64,000 nt of DNA from Ulvibacter sp. MAR_2010_11 (GCF_002813135.1 NZ_PHTY01000001.1:1297501-1361500); one strand, 5' to 3'; counted from the stretch's first letter, positions 16,166 to 26,877 are shown. The notes: generated from the sequence alone by a model not told the origin. Program-made: numbers and translations.

Positions 16166-19100
16166 TTATTTAGGTATTGCGATAGTGAATAAAGTTCCTT
16201 CCCCTTCCTCGGTTTCCACTTTCAATTCGCCTCCGTGTCCTTTGGTTACAATATCGTAACTCATAGAAAGCCCCAACCCGGTTCCTTCACCGGTTGGTTT
16301 TGTAGTAAAAAAGGGTTGGTATATTTTATCGATAACGTGTTTGGGGATCCCGTTTCCGTTGTCTTTTACTGAAATGATTACATGCCCGTTCTCTTTTTTT
16401 GTTGAAACTGAAACAGTAGGAGTGTAATCTTTATGGGCTTCGACAGGCTCAGCCTGAAACATTTTTTTACGCTCGTTACAAGCGTAAAAAGCATTCGTAA
16501 TCAAATTCAGAATAACTCTTCCTATATCCTGCGGAATTACACTCACTTTTCCAATGGCTTCATCAAAATCGGTTTCCAGAGTTGCATTAAAGGATTTATC
16601 TTTTGCCCGCAAACCATGGTAGGCAAGCCGTAAATATTCATCGGCCAATTTGTTGATGTCTGTGGGTTCTTTTTCGAGGGTGCTTTTTCGGCTGTGTTGC
16701 AACATCCCTTTTACGATGCCATCGGCACGTTTTCCGTGATGATTTATCTTTTCCAGATTCTGCTTGATGTCGTTCATGAGTTCTTTCACATCTTCCATAT
16801 TTCCTGCAGTCATCTCCTCCAGCATCTCGTCCAGCAATTCGTTACTTACTTCACTAAAGTTATTCACGAAATTCAATGGATTCTGAATTTCATGTGCGAT
16901 TCCGGCTGTTAATTCTCCCAAAGATGCCATTTTTTCGGACTGAATGAGCTGTGTTTGAGTAAGCTGTAATTCGGAAAGCGCATCTTCTGCTTTTTTCTTT
17001 TCTTCTTTCAATAACTGAAGATCCAGTCGCGCCTGAGTAAGATCCTTAAATCTAGAGTAAGCAAGCGAAAATACCGATGCCGCCCGTTTCAATAAGCCCC
17101 AGTTTTCTTCCGAAATTTCTGAAGGCGTTGCTACCCCAATAGCACCGTGTGAGAATTTATACAAATGATAGGTACGGTCAGGAATCACTTCCCCGTAATG
17201 TCCTTTAAAGGGTTTGGAAAGTACTTCGCAATAACGAATCCATTCAATGCGGTTGTCTCCGGTCATCACAATACTGGCGTATGGAGACTTAGAGTTGTAG
17301 AGTTTTAACATTTCTCTGCCTACCCAGGTATCGTTGAGGTTGAGTTTAAAATGATCGGTGACCAGCTTTTTTGTTTTCGACCTAATATCGTTTATTGCAT
17401 ACCAACATTCGGTCTTCTTGGTATTTTCATCGTGAATATAAATACTGCAGGTCTCCAGTTCTTCCACGCCTAAAAGGCCCATTTCGGTTCTCAGCGTTGT
17501 GGCTACTTCTTTTAATTCTTCAGGCGTCTGCATCGCCAAAGCTCTGGCTCTTACTCGTTCGAGGGCCGATTCGATTCTGGCTTCCCTGGTTTGGGCTTCT
17601 GCAATTAGCAAATCGTTAAAACGCGTATAGGTTAAATTGAAAACGGCTGCAAAGCGTTCTAATAGTTTTGTGGTTTCTTCCGGTTGTTCTTCGGGTGCTG
17701 CAATTCCTATAAATCCTTTGGAAAAGAAACCAATGGATTGATATCGTTTTTTCTGTGAATTGCTTTTTGTTACTGAAATGTGCAATTCTTCGTTGAGGTA
17801 CTTTAAATAGGAGGAAAGTTCCTTTCCTTCCATCACAAGACTAAGCGACTTTTTTTTCTTCTTCCAGGCATCGAAGATTTTGGCAACCGATTTATTTTTA
17901 GAGGAGTCAAAGATTGTTTTGCTTTCTATTTTATTGCCGTCTTCATCTGTCGCCCACATTTCAATAAGCCCGTTATCTTCCTTGATAATTCCAATATATA
18001 ATCGGTTGGGCTCTATTCCCAAATCGATAAGTTGCTTGAAAACAACTACCGCAGTTTCTGAAAGTTCCTCGCTGGTTTGCATAGCAAGAGTTCTGCTTCG
18101 AACACGTTCTAAAGCGATATCTATTTGTGTTTCTCGCGCACGTACTTCAGCTTTCTGCAAATCCATAAAACGGATATAGGCTTGCTCAAATACATTAGCA
18201 AAGCGTTTCATTATTTCCGCATCGCTTTCAGAAGGCACAGCCCCCGTAAGCGACGGGATTAAAATCGCCGAATTCTTAGACCAGGCAGCCGAAAGTCTGT
18301 GGTTTTCAGCTTGAAGCACAAATTTCTTATAATCTTCGGGCATCTGTCTATAGTCACTATGTTCAAAGGCGTGTTCAAAGAAGTGATTCTTTGTTTCTAC
18401 AGAGTATTCTTTAGAAAAATAGGCATCCCCTCGAATTTTAGAATCCCAGGCTTCACTAAAAATTTGATTATCAAAGTAGGGGACCAGATATCTTCCCGAA
18501 GAAGAAAAGTCGGGTGTGACAATCCAGTGCACAACATCTTTATTGTCGGGGAAATAGGTACAAAGAATTACACCCCCCGCATCGAAAATTACTCCTAATT
18601 CTTTTAATTTTTCTGCAACTACTGCAACCACTTCTTGTAACTCATCCGGTTTTTGCATCGCGAGAGAACGGGAGCGTACTTTTTCCAGAGCAGCTTCAAT
18701 CTGTGCTTCCCTTGCTTGTAATTCGGCTTTATGCAAGTCGGTATATCTTTTATAAGCAAATGTGAATACGTTTCTGAATCGCCTCAGAATTATTTTGTTT
18801 TCATCGCTTAAAATTCCGAAGTTTGAAATGCCAATAGCACCATTACCAAAGGAATACAGATTGTAGGTGAGTTGGTCTATTTTGTCAAGCCGTGGATCTT
18901 CATCTTCGCCATTTTTTAAACGCATATCGATTAGATCCTGCAGTTCCTTGCCCTCCAACACAATTTCAAAGAAGGCATCTGTACTGGCAACTATGGCTTT
19001 TAGTTGTTTTTCAATTATGGGATCATCGTCATACCTCATTAGGGTAATTGTTCCGGACATTTCGTCGGAGTAATCGTAATCCCAAAAGGTTTCATTATCG

Positions 19101-22100
19101 TCATTGTGTAAGTCGATTATTGCATTTCGGATCTCTGTAAATCCAAGTTCTACTAATTGCTCGTATAACACTTGAGCAATATCCAGCATGTCATCAGATT
19201 TTTGCATTCCCAGTGCCGTAGAGCGCACTTTTTCCAGTGACGCTTCTATTTTTGCCTCCCGTGCCTGAGCTTCGGCGTAGGCCAGATCGGTATATCTTTT
19301 ATACGCAAAGGTGAATACATTTCGGAAACGTTTTAAAACTATTTTTTGATCATTACTTAAGATCCCGAAGTTGGAAATTCCAATGGCTCCGTTTCCGAAG
19401 GAATAGAGGTTATAAGTAAGATGGTCAATATTCCGAAGCCGCGGATCGTCTTTCTCGCCGTTGCGCAATCGCGTTTCAATGAGCTCATCGAGTTCTTTCC
19501 CCTTTAACTCAATTTCAAAAAAAGCATCGTTACTCGAAGCAATTTTTTTGATTTGTTGTTCAATAACAGGATCACCATAAAAGGAAAATTGGGTTATGGC
19601 ACTAGACATATCGTGGGAATAATCGTAGTCTATAAAGGTTTCGGTTTCGTCATTGTGAATGTCGATGATGGCATTACGAATCTCGGAAAAACCAAGAGTG
19701 AGCAATTGCTCGTACAATACTTTGGCAATATCGAGCATGTCATCAGATTTCTGTAAACCCAATGCCACAGAACGCACTTTTTCTAAAGAAGCTTCAATTT
19801 GCGCTTCTCGTGCTTGTGCTTCCGCTTTTTGCAGATCTAGGAAGCGGGTATAGGTTTGTTGAAAAACCTTTCCGAAGCGCAGCAATATCTCATTCTCTTC
19901 TTCAGAATAGGGTATACCGTCGAAGTTCTCAATGTAAAGCCCAACATTATCCAGCAATACAGTAGAAATGGCAAGTGCCGGATAACTTAAATAGGTATCC
20001 AACACGCTCTTTGGAACATCGGGGATGAACTTAAAAAGATCTCTATAGAATTTGTTTTTTTCTTTTAATGAAAGCTGATTGGCAAAGAAATTCTCACCTT
20101 TTTTCTTGGCTTCTTTAAAACTATTCCAGTGCGCACAATCGAAATATGGGAGAAATATTTCAGACTGGATCTCGTTTTTGTCGGCCAACCATATATGCAT
20201 ATCGTCCCTTTCCTTATAGTCTAAAAGAAATCCGGCATGCTCTGTATGGATTTTCAGCTTAACAAATTGATCATACACCACCTGAATCACATCTTTTAGC
20301 TCCTCACTTTTTTGCATAGCCATGGTTCTCGCCCGAACCCTTTCCAGGGCCAGTTCAATTTGAGATTCACGAGATTGTGCTTCCGATTTTTGAAGATCTA
20401 AGAAACGAGTGTATGATTGTTCAAATACCTTTGCAAAACGTTTAAAAATTGCTTCCTCTTTATAAGGTTTTGTTGTAATTACAAGCAGATACCCATACTT
20501 AAAATAGGCAGCATGCCATTTTTGCCAGGTTGGGAATGCTAAACCGCTGTCTAACATTCCTCGAAATATGGGTTGCACATCAGGGACTGTAAGCATGTAG
20601 TTGTAATGGTCTTCTAATTCGGCGCCATCTTTAGTGATCGATAAAATTTCTAACTTATCAAGCCAGCCATGGTACATTGCAATATGTGCCGGGTCTTCGG
20701 TATGTGGAATTTTTAAAGGAGGCATAACTCCCTTTTCATTTACAAACCAAAAATCATCTACATCCGATTTTTTTTCACAGAAACCAAAACCTGTACCCCA
20801 AAGTGAGCCGCCCAGTCTAATAAGCTGTTCAAACAACACTTTCGCCACATCACCAATTTCATCACTTTTCTGCATCCCCATACTTCGGCTACGTACTTTT
20901 TCTAAAGCTGTTTCTATTTGTCCTTCCCGCGCCTGCGCTTCTGCTTTTTGTAGGTCAAGAAAGCGGGTATAGGTTTGTTGAAAAACGTTGGCAAACCGAA
21001 CTACCATGTTTTGTTGTTCCTCTGTTAAACGAATTCCCCCCACTATTAAAAGGTAACCCTGTTTAAAATTGAAACAATGTATTATCAGGCTTTCAGGCGA
21101 AATGGCCAACAATTGAGCTGCAGTTAGCGGAAAATTTTTGCTTCTCTCTGCTATAAAAGTTTGATGTTTTATTGTTTCCGAAGGGCTTAGTTCCATGACC
21201 AGTAGCGGTTCCTGTTTCTTCCAGCTTTTTACGATGGATTTCATCACCTTGGTATCTGTGTGGATCATTTCCACTGGTTGATGTCGTATACTCCCATCGG
21301 CAGGGTTCACACCATAGCTATATCCTATATGTGCTTTTTCGTCAAAAAGTACATATCCTGTTGTAAGATGCGGCACTCCCAGATTGGAAAGTTCACGATA
21401 CAATAGAGCTCCGGCCTCCAACAACTCCTCGCTGCTCTGCATAGCCATACTTCGGGAACGTACTTTTTCTAATGCCAATTCTATACGTACTTCACGAGCC
21501 TGCTTTTCGGCATTTTGAAGGTCTAAAAATCTGCGGTGGGCGAGGTCGAAGGCGCCTGCAAATTTTTCTAAAATCTCAAGATCTTTTTCCGGCGGATTTT
21601 TAACTACTCCCGGCAAACTATAGCCTATCTCCCCGTGGGTGGTGCGTGCCATAATAAAGGTGAGTCCGCCAATATGGCGAATATCATTGCTACTAGGCGC
21701 TTGCGGATCTATATTCTTAAAATCACCCAGCGAAACCATTTTATCTACATAATCTATCGCTTCATCTGCATCCATAGCATACACGACAATCGGCTTTTTA
21801 CTCTTTTCCCATTTAGCCAACAACGGGATATCTCCGTGAATATGCCTTGGCAGCTCCATCACAAAGCCAATTTTGGTTCCATCACCGGAGGTCATGGCTT
21901 TTTCATAGGTATCTTCGAGCCACATCATATGCCAGAAATAATGTGCTTCGTGACCGAGTTTGGTAAATTCGGTACGCATGGTGACTACAATATCCAGCAA
22001 GTCTGAAGATTCCTTCATCGATGTTGCTTGTGAGCGAATCCGCTCCAAGGCCAAATCAATTTGTGCTTCCCGGGCTTGGGCTTCGGCCAAAGAAATATCG

Positions 22101-23125
22101 GTAAAGCGTTGGTATGCTAATTGGAACACATTCCGAAAGCGTTGCAATAATTCCTTTTTCTCTTTTGAAATGGCACTGTAGGTTGATATGCCAATACCAC
22201 TTGCTCCCACCGAATAATTATAGTAATGTAAGGATGCTATTTTTTCCAGTCTGGGATCATCAAATTCATTGTTGTCTTTTCTAAATTTTTTCCAATCATT
22301 TAATTCCTTTCCTGTAATAGCCAGATGATGGAAAGCATTATTGGATTTTCGAATGGCCTTCACAAATTTTTCCACTGCAGGATTCCCTTTGTATGGGATC
22401 TGCACTATATTTTTACCCGTAGCATCGGAATAGTCGTAGTTGATAAAGTATTGCTTTTCATCTACAAAGGTGTGGATCATTGTATTTCGAAGCTCGTCAA
22501 AACCTAATTTTTGTAATTCTGTGAATACCACCTTACAAACATCAATAAGCTCCTCTGAAGTGTGCATAGACATGGCGATGGCTCGAACTCTTTCTAAAGC
22601 ACTTTCTATTTCTAAGTCACGGTTTTTAGCTTCCAGCTCAAATGTTCGGCGTTGAATGGCTTCTCGTAGTTCCTGATTTTCTTCATTTATTTTATCATAA
22701 CCAATCGTTCCACCGTCTTCGGTTTTTGAATCGGGAATTGAAAAATGCTGATAAACAAATCGCCAGCCGTCTTTGTTTTTTCGCAGGGCACTAGAAAATC
22801 TGAATCTTGCATAAAAGGTCCAAACCTTTTCATGGAGAAACCAACCATCAAAAAGGTGAGTCATAAAAATAAGTTCTCCAAATTGTTCAAGGGTTTTGGT
22901 TTCATTTCGTAATTGGGTTTTTCCTGCAAATTCATCCCCCGTGTCTGCAAAAAACTGTGTGGTATCCTTTCTGTTTAAAAACTCTTCATTTTTGGCAGAG
23001 CCTATAAAATGATAGTCGTCATCCAAAAAAGAATCATAGGTATCGACATCACCATTGAGATAGCTGTAAATCCAGATATCATAATCTTTAAGAACCTCAG
23101 TTTTTATTTTTTCGGTTAGCTTCAT
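16166..23125 (-). CDS. Giant soluble histidine kinase: NTF2-like domain + ten GAF-like repeats + HisKA/HATPase
   Basis: This protein has 2,319 residues and no membrane helix. Residues 1-135 resemble an NTF2/SnoaL-like domain, and 140-175 are a coiled coil. Ten repeats follow. Each begins with a signalling helix (A-x-A-R-E then I-x-x-ALE-x-VRS) at ~176, 359, 551, 740, 926, 1113, 1296, 1479, 1671 and 1854, spaced 183-192 residues, and ends RF-x-NVF-x-x-x-Y-x-RF-x-DL. The bodies look GAF-like. The kinase core has phosphoacceptor His2078 (GIAHEIQNPLNF), N box NLITNAFY, DNGNGIP and GTGLGLS. It overlaps the previous kinase gene by 4 bases and precedes the receiver gene. No ligand-binding residue can be assigned. 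Confidence 0.9.
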   Translation of the reverse strand: MKLTEKIKTEVLKDYDIWIYSYLNGDVDTYDSFLDDDYHFIGSAKNEEFLNRKDTTQFFADTGDEFAGKTQLRNETKTLEQFGELIFMTHLFDGWFLHEKVWTFYARFRFSSALRKNKDGWRFVYQHFSIPDSKTEDGGTIGYDKINEENQELREAIQRRTFELEAKNRDLEIESALERVRAIAMSMHTSEELIDVCKVVFTELQKLGFDELRNTMIHTFVDEKQYFINYDYSDATGKNIVQIPYKGNPAVEKFVKAIRKSNNAFHHLAITGKELNDWKKFRKDNNEFDDPRLEKIASLHYYNYSVGASGIGISTYSAISKEKKELLQRFRNVFQLAYQRFTDISLAEAQAREAQIDLALERIRSQATSMKESSDLLDIVVTMRTEFTKLGHEAHYFWHMMWLEDTYEKAMTSGDGTKIGFVMELPRHIHGDIPLLAKWEKSKKPIVVYAMDADEAIDYVDKMVSLGDFKNIDPQAPSSNDIRHIGGLTFIMARTTHGEIGYSLPGVVKNPPEKDLEILEKFAGAFDLAHRRFLDLQNAEKQAREVRIELALEKVRSRSMAMQSSEELLEAGALLYRELSNLGVPHLTTGYVLFDEKAHIGYSYGVNPADGSIRHQPVEMIHTDTKVMKSIVKSWKKQEPLLVMELSPSETIKHQTFIAERSKNFPLTAAQLLAISPESLIIHCFNFKQGYLLIVGGIRLTEEQQNMVVRFANVFQQTYTRFLDLQKAEAQAREGQIETALEKVRSRSMGMQKSDEIGDVAKVLFEQLIRLGGSLWGTGFGFCEKKSDVDDFWFVNEKGVMPPLKIPHTEDPAHIAMYHGWLDKLEILSITKDGAELEDHYNYMLTVPDVQPIFRGMLDSGLAFPTWQKWHAAYFKYGYLLVITTKPYKEEAIFKRFAKVFEQSYTRFLDLQKSEAQSRESQIELALERVRARTMAMQKSEELKDVIQVVYDQFVKLKIHTEHAGFLLDYKERDDMHIWLADKNEIQSEIFLPYFDCAHWNSFKEAKKKGENFFANQLSLKEKNKFYRDLFKFIPDVPKSVLDTYLSYPALAISTVLLDNVGLYIENFDGIPYSEEENEILLRFGKVFQQTYTRFLDLQKAEAQAREAQIEASLEKVRSVALGLQKSDDMLDIAKVLYEQLLTLGFSEIRNAIIDIHNDETETFIDYDYSHDMSSAITQFSFYGDPVIEQQIKKIASSNDAFFEIELKGKELDELIETRLRNGEKDDPRLRNIDHLTYNLYSFGNGAIGISNFGILSNDQKIVLKRFRNVFTFAYKRYTDLAYAEAQAREAKIEASLEKVRSTALGMQKSDDMLDIAQVLYEQLVELGFTEIRNAIIDLHNDDNETFWDYDYSDEMSGTITLMRYDDDPIIEKQLKAIVASTDAFFEIVLEGKELQDLIDMRLKNGEDEDPRLDKIDQLTYNLYSFGNGAIGISNFGILSDENKIILRRFRNVFTFAYKRYTDLHKAELQAREAQIEAALEKVRSRSLAMQKPDELQEVVAVVAEKLKELGVIFDAGGVILCTYFPDNKDVVHWIVTPDFSSSGRYLVPYFDNQIFSEAWDSKIRGDAYFSKEYSVETKNHFFEHAFEHSDYRQMPEDYKKFVLQAENHRLSAAWSKNSAILIPSLTGAVPSESDAEIMKRFANVFEQAYIRFMDLQKAEVRARETQIDIALERVRSRTLAMQTSEELSETAVVVFKQLIDLGIEPNRLYIGIIKEDNGLIEMWATDEDGNKIESKTIFDSSKNKSVAKIFDAWKKKKKSLSLVMEGKELSSYLKYLNEELHISVTKSNSQKKRYQSIGFFSKGFIGIAAPEEQPEETTKLLERFAAVFNLTYTRFNDLLIAEAQTREARIESALERVRARALAMQTPEELKEVATTLRTEMGLLGVEELETCSIYIHDENTKKTECWYAINDIRSKTKKLVTDHFKLNLNDTWVGREMLKLYNSKSPYASIVMTGDNRIEWIRYCEVLSKPFKGHYGEVIPDRTYHLYKFSHGAIGVATPSEISEENWGLLKRAASVFSLAYSRFKDLTQARLDLQLLKEEKKKAEDALSELQLTQTQLIQSEKMASLGELTAGIAHEIQNPLNFVNNFSEVSNELLDEMLEEMTAGNMEDVKELMNDIKQNLEKINHHGKRADGIVKGMLQHSRKSTLEKEPTDINKLADEYLRLAYHGLRAKDKSFNATLETDFDEAIGKVSVIPQDIGRVILNLITNAFYACNERKKMFQAEPVEAHKDYTPTVSVSTKKENGHVIISVKDNGNGIPKHVIDKIYQPFFTTKPTGEGTGLGLSMSYDIVTKGHGGELKVETEEGEGTLFTIAIPK

Positions 23126-26100
23126 AGTTGACTACTTGGTAATAGTATGGTAAAGGTGGTGCCTTCAGTTTCTTTTGTTTCTACCTTCAATTCTCCGCCG
23201 TGTGCCTTTATAATATCATAACTTAAACTCAGCCCTAATCCTGTTCCCTGTCCGGTAGGTTTGGTAGTGAAGAAGGGCTGAAATATTTTCTCTACTATAT
23301 TTTTGGGAATACCGTTTCCGTTATCCTGAATTGAAATTTCAACGGTATTTTTTATTTTTTTTGTAGCAACTGAAACCGTAGGTATATAATTGTCACCTTG
23401 AGATAAGGGAAGGTTCTTTTTTTCAGTGACGGCATAAAAGGCATTGGTGATTAAATTCAGAACAACTCTTCCTATATCCTGAGGGACAATTTCTAATTTC
23501 TCTATAGATGCATCAAAATTGGTTTCAAGAGTAGCATTGAACGATTTGTCTTTTGCACGCAAACCGTGATAGGCCAATCGCAAGTATTCATCTGCCAGCA
23601 CATTGATATCCATAAGCTCCTTCATTCCACTACTGCTTCGGCTGTGTTGCAACATTCCTTTTACAATCGCATCGGCTCGCTTACCGTGGTGATTTATTTT
23701 TTCCTCGTTTTCAGTTATGTTTTTTGCAATGGATTTCACTTCTTCCAAATTCCCATTAGCAATTTCTTCATTCATTTCTCCCAATAATTCTTTATTCACT
23801 TCGGAAAAATTAGTGACAAAGTTTAATGGATTTTGTATTTCATGGGCAATGCCTGCAGTAAGTTCACCAAGACTTGCCATTTTTTCTGATTGAATGAGCT
23901 GAGCTTGGGTGGTCTTCAACTCATTATAAGCCTTTTCAATTTCTTTTGCTTGTGCCAGTTCTTTTTCTTTTGTTTTCTCTCGTTCTCTTTCCAAAAGTCG
24001 ACGCCGCTGAATGGTATCTACGGCAGCAATTAAGGCAATCAAACACAAACCATAAATAATGTAAGCCCATGTCGACAACCACCATGGCGACTGAATCGTG
24101 AAACGAAACACAACAGGCTTACTCCATTTGTCATTAAATCCACTACTACTTACTTTAAAGGTGTAGTCGCCATGAGACAGGTTCCTGTATTCTGCCGATG
24201 CCCTTCCTGAAATATCGCTCCAAGATTTATCGGCTCCTTCTAAAATATAGCGATACTTGGTTTTATCCATGTTATCCAAGTGCATTCCGGTAAAATGAAA
24301 ATTAATTTGGTTCATTTCATACGGTAAAAAGAGATTGACCGGCAGATTGTAAGGCCCGGTTATACCGTCCCATTTAATACCGTTTTCTATAAGAAAACCT
24401 GAGTCGGCCGGTAAACTGTTTTTAAAATAAAAGGTGTCTTTTTCTACAGACCTTATCGTATCGGTTTCATTCAATGCAGACTGAATGTGCTTATTTGTTA
24501 CAAAATTCTGCGGTCTGCCCATGATATCCAAGCCCGAAATAAAAGTGGGTGGGACAATACTGTCGTTTTGTGGCTCATCCATTATCGTAAGGACATCGGC
24601 AATACCATACCAAAGCTTGCCATCCTTTGCCAGCATCGAACGGGGATTATGATCCACCCGTAAAAACCCCTGTGGTTTACCATAGCTTTTAAGTGTCCAC
24701 GTAGGTGTTGTCCTCTCATTATCCTTTTCATTTGAGGTTGGTGTTATTACTGTTGGGCCTTTTCCGGTAGCTACATAGATAGCTCCGTTTCTTTCATTGA
24801 TAGAATAAATGAGATCGTTTGCCAATCCATTTGCAACGGTAAAATTGGTAATAGCACCTGCATCCGGACTGGCCATAAATAATCCGTTACCAGTTGTGCC
24901 TATCCAGATATTTCCGTGACTGTCCTTTTGTAAATTTAAACATTCAAACTCTTTTAGGCCTTTTATAAGCAGATGTTTTATCGTTCCTTCTTTCTCATTA
25001 ATTACATCCACTCCATTAATTGTTCCTGCCCAAATTAGTCCATTATTATCTTCAATAATAGAATGTACATATCCGCTAAGACCCCTGTCGAAAGGTAGAT
25101 TTTTTATACTTTCATTTTTTTCATTAATTACATAAATGCCCTTACGGCTAATCCACATTTGCTCCTTGCTGTCTTGAAAGATAGCACCCGTATTCCATGT
25201 AGAAATACCTTGTTCTGGGCCTAAATGTGATATGATTCCGGCTTTTTGATCAATTATAGCTACCTTTGATCTTCCTCCAAATTTTAATCTGGCATCTACC
25301 CAGATTCTGTTGCGGTCATCGGTAAACAAATAGGAAATATTGTTACCCCATAGTCCATTCTTTGTTGAAACAGTTTTATAAGTCCCGTTTTTTTCATCAA
25401 TGATATCCATGCCACTACCTCCGATTGAACTCACCCAGATACGGCTTTGGTTATCCTGAGTAAAACCATAATAAAAAGAGGTTTTATTACTCAGCCCACT
25501 GCTGCTGGTTAAATGGTGAATATTCCCGCCGGAAGTATTGTAAATATTAGCTTCTCCGCCATTCATGCCGATCCAAATTTGATGCTGGTTGTCTGCAAAG
25601 ATGGAAAGTGCGTTGTCATTGTTTAGGCCGCGGGTTGTATTAAATTGTTGCATGGTCAACGACTTTTCATCAAAAACATAAACCCCGCTTCCATCTGTGG
25701 CTATCCATACTCTATCCTTTTCATCAATTGCCAGGTCATAGATACGATTATTGCTAAGTCCCTGTTCACTGCTTATTTGTTTAATGACACCTGCATTTTC
25801 ATCAAACATCATAATCCCTGAAGCCCAAGTTCCAAACCATATACGGCCCTGTTTATCTTCTGAAATAGAAATGATGGTATTCGCTGCCACCCCCAGAAAT
25901 CTGTCTATATGTTTAATGGTTCCTGCCTTTTCATCTATTATGTCGACTCCACTTCCTTGCATACTTAGCCATATCCTGCCCTTACCATCCTGAAATACCA
26001 AGCCGCTATTATTGTGAGCTAATCCTTGTTCATCTGTAATTTTTTTAATTGTTCCGGCTCTTTGATCGATAATATTTAATCCGTTATTGGTGCATATCCA

Positions 26101-26877
26101 TATCCTGCCTTTTTCATCCTCCTCCATCCAACGAATATTGCCCTCGCTAAGTCCTTCTGCCGAGCTAATGTGTTTTATAACACCTGTTTTTCTGTTGATC
26201 ACACTCACACCCCTATTACCGCTGTATCTAATCCAAAGCTGTTCCTGTTTATCTATAATAATTTGATTAATCCAGGAAGCCAAAAGCCCTTGGGGAAGGG
26301 AATAAGTTTCGCAATACTCACCATCAAAGCGGTTTAGACCGTCATCAGTTGCAATCCAAATAATGCCGTTTTTATCTTGTTTAAAGTCGCTATAAACGGA
26401 GCCGGATAAACCCTGGTCCAATCCAAATTTCAACAGGCTTTCCGATGCCCCATCATTTAGGCGCGGAATGCCGGATTTTGTCCGCATTGGTTGACCAAGG
26501 ACATTGATTTTAAATTTCAATTCTTGAGAAGGCATAGTTTCAAGGTTAAAAGCCTCATCAGGGAAACTTTTCAGGTCAAATGCGGTTTCCACCATCGGTT
26601 GGCTCATAGGAATGGGATTCCCCAGATTAATTGGTTTGGAAGGAATTTTATCCAGATCAAATTTTTCGGATTTAGCAGGTTCAACACTATCCTGATCAAC
26701 AGTAATCCATTCAAATTTTTGAAGTTCGCTAAAGCTTAGCTTTTCTGTAGTTGGTGTGGTAAATTCCGATTCCTGCAGTGGAAAGGGAACATTACGTGGA
26801 GAAGTATTACAGGCACTTAAGGCCAATAAAATTATAAAACACAAAAAAGAATTAACGGAGTTCTGATACTTTTTCAT
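23122..26877 (-). CDS. Two-component propeller (Reg_prop/Y_Y_Y) histidine kinase, lipoprotein-like
   Basis: A lipoprotein-type signal (LLALSAC, Cys23) is followed by a unique ~130-residue region. About 13 propeller blades of the Reg_prop type come next (IWIATDDGLNRFDG, GRIWICTNNGLN and so on, ~135-720). A Y_Y_Y domain (~830-925), a membrane helix (~937-956), a coiled coil, HisKA with His1012 and HATPase (DNGNGIP, GTGLGLS) complete it. The sensor lies in the periplasm and the kinase in the cytoplasm. Unlike hybrid HTCS proteins it has no receiver and no AraC domain, so it must signal through separate receivers such as the two encoded downstream. It overlaps the kinase genes on both sides by 4 bases. 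Confidence 0.92.
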   Translation of the reverse strand: MKKYQNSVNSFLCFIILLALSACNTSPRNVPFPLQESEFTTPTTEKLSFSELQKFEWITVDQDSVEPAKSEKFDLDKIPSKPINLGNPIPMSQPMVETAFDLKSFPDEAFNLETMPSQELKFKINVLGQPMRTKSGIPRLNDGASESLLKFGLDQGLSGSVYSDFKQDKNGIIWIATDDGLNRFDGEYCETYSLPQGLLASWINQIIIDKQEQLWIRYSGNRGVSVINRKTGVIKHISSAEGLSEGNIRWMEEDEKGRIWICTNNGLNIIDQRAGTIKKITDEQGLAHNNSGLVFQDGKGRIWLSMQGSGVDIIDEKAGTIKHIDRFLGVAANTIISISEDKQGRIWFGTWASGIMMFDENAGVIKQISSEQGLSNNRIYDLAIDEKDRVWIATDGSGVYVFDEKSLTMQQFNTTRGLNNDNALSIFADNQHQIWIGMNGGEANIYNTSGGNIHHLTSSSGLSNKTSFYYGFTQDNQSRIWVSSIGGSGMDIIDEKNGTYKTVSTKNGLWGNNISYLFTDDRNRIWVDARLKFGGRSKVAIIDQKAGIISHLGPEQGISTWNTGAIFQDSKEQMWISRKGIYVINEKNESIKNLPFDRGLSGYVHSIIEDNNGLIWAGTINGVDVINEKEGTIKHLLIKGLKEFECLNLQKDSHGNIWIGTTGNGLFMASPDAGAITNFTVANGLANDLIYSINERNGAIYVATGKGPTVITPTSNEKDNERTTPTWTLKSYGKPQGFLRVDHNPRSMLAKDGKLWYGIADVLTIMDEPQNDSIVPPTFISGLDIMGRPQNFVTNKHIQSALNETDTIRSVEKDTFYFKNSLPADSGFLIENGIKWDGITGPYNLPVNLFLPYEMNQINFHFTGMHLDNMDKTKYRYILEGADKSWSDISGRASAEYRNLSHGDYTFKVSSSGFNDKWSKPVVFRFTIQSPWWLSTWAYIIYGLCLIALIAAVDTIQRRRLLEREREKTKEKELAQAKEIEKAYNELKTTQAQLIQSEKMASLGELTAGIAHEIQNPLNFVTNFSEVNKELLGEMNEEIANGNLEEVKSIAKNITENEEKINHHGKRADAIVKGMLQHSRSSSGMKELMDINVLADEYLRLAYHGLRAKDKSFNATLETNFDASIEKLEIVPQDIGRVVLNLITNAFYAVTEKKNLPLSQGDNYIPTVSVATKKIKNTVEISIQDNGNGIPKNIVEKIFQPFFTTKPTGQGTGLGLSLSYDIIKAHGGELKVETKETEGTTFTILLPSSQL

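Noticed and set aside
23122-26877. Hybrid two-component system (HTCS) controlling a polysaccharide utilisation locus
   Set aside because: There is no receiver and no AraC domain at the C-terminus, and no SusC/SusD genes in the window.
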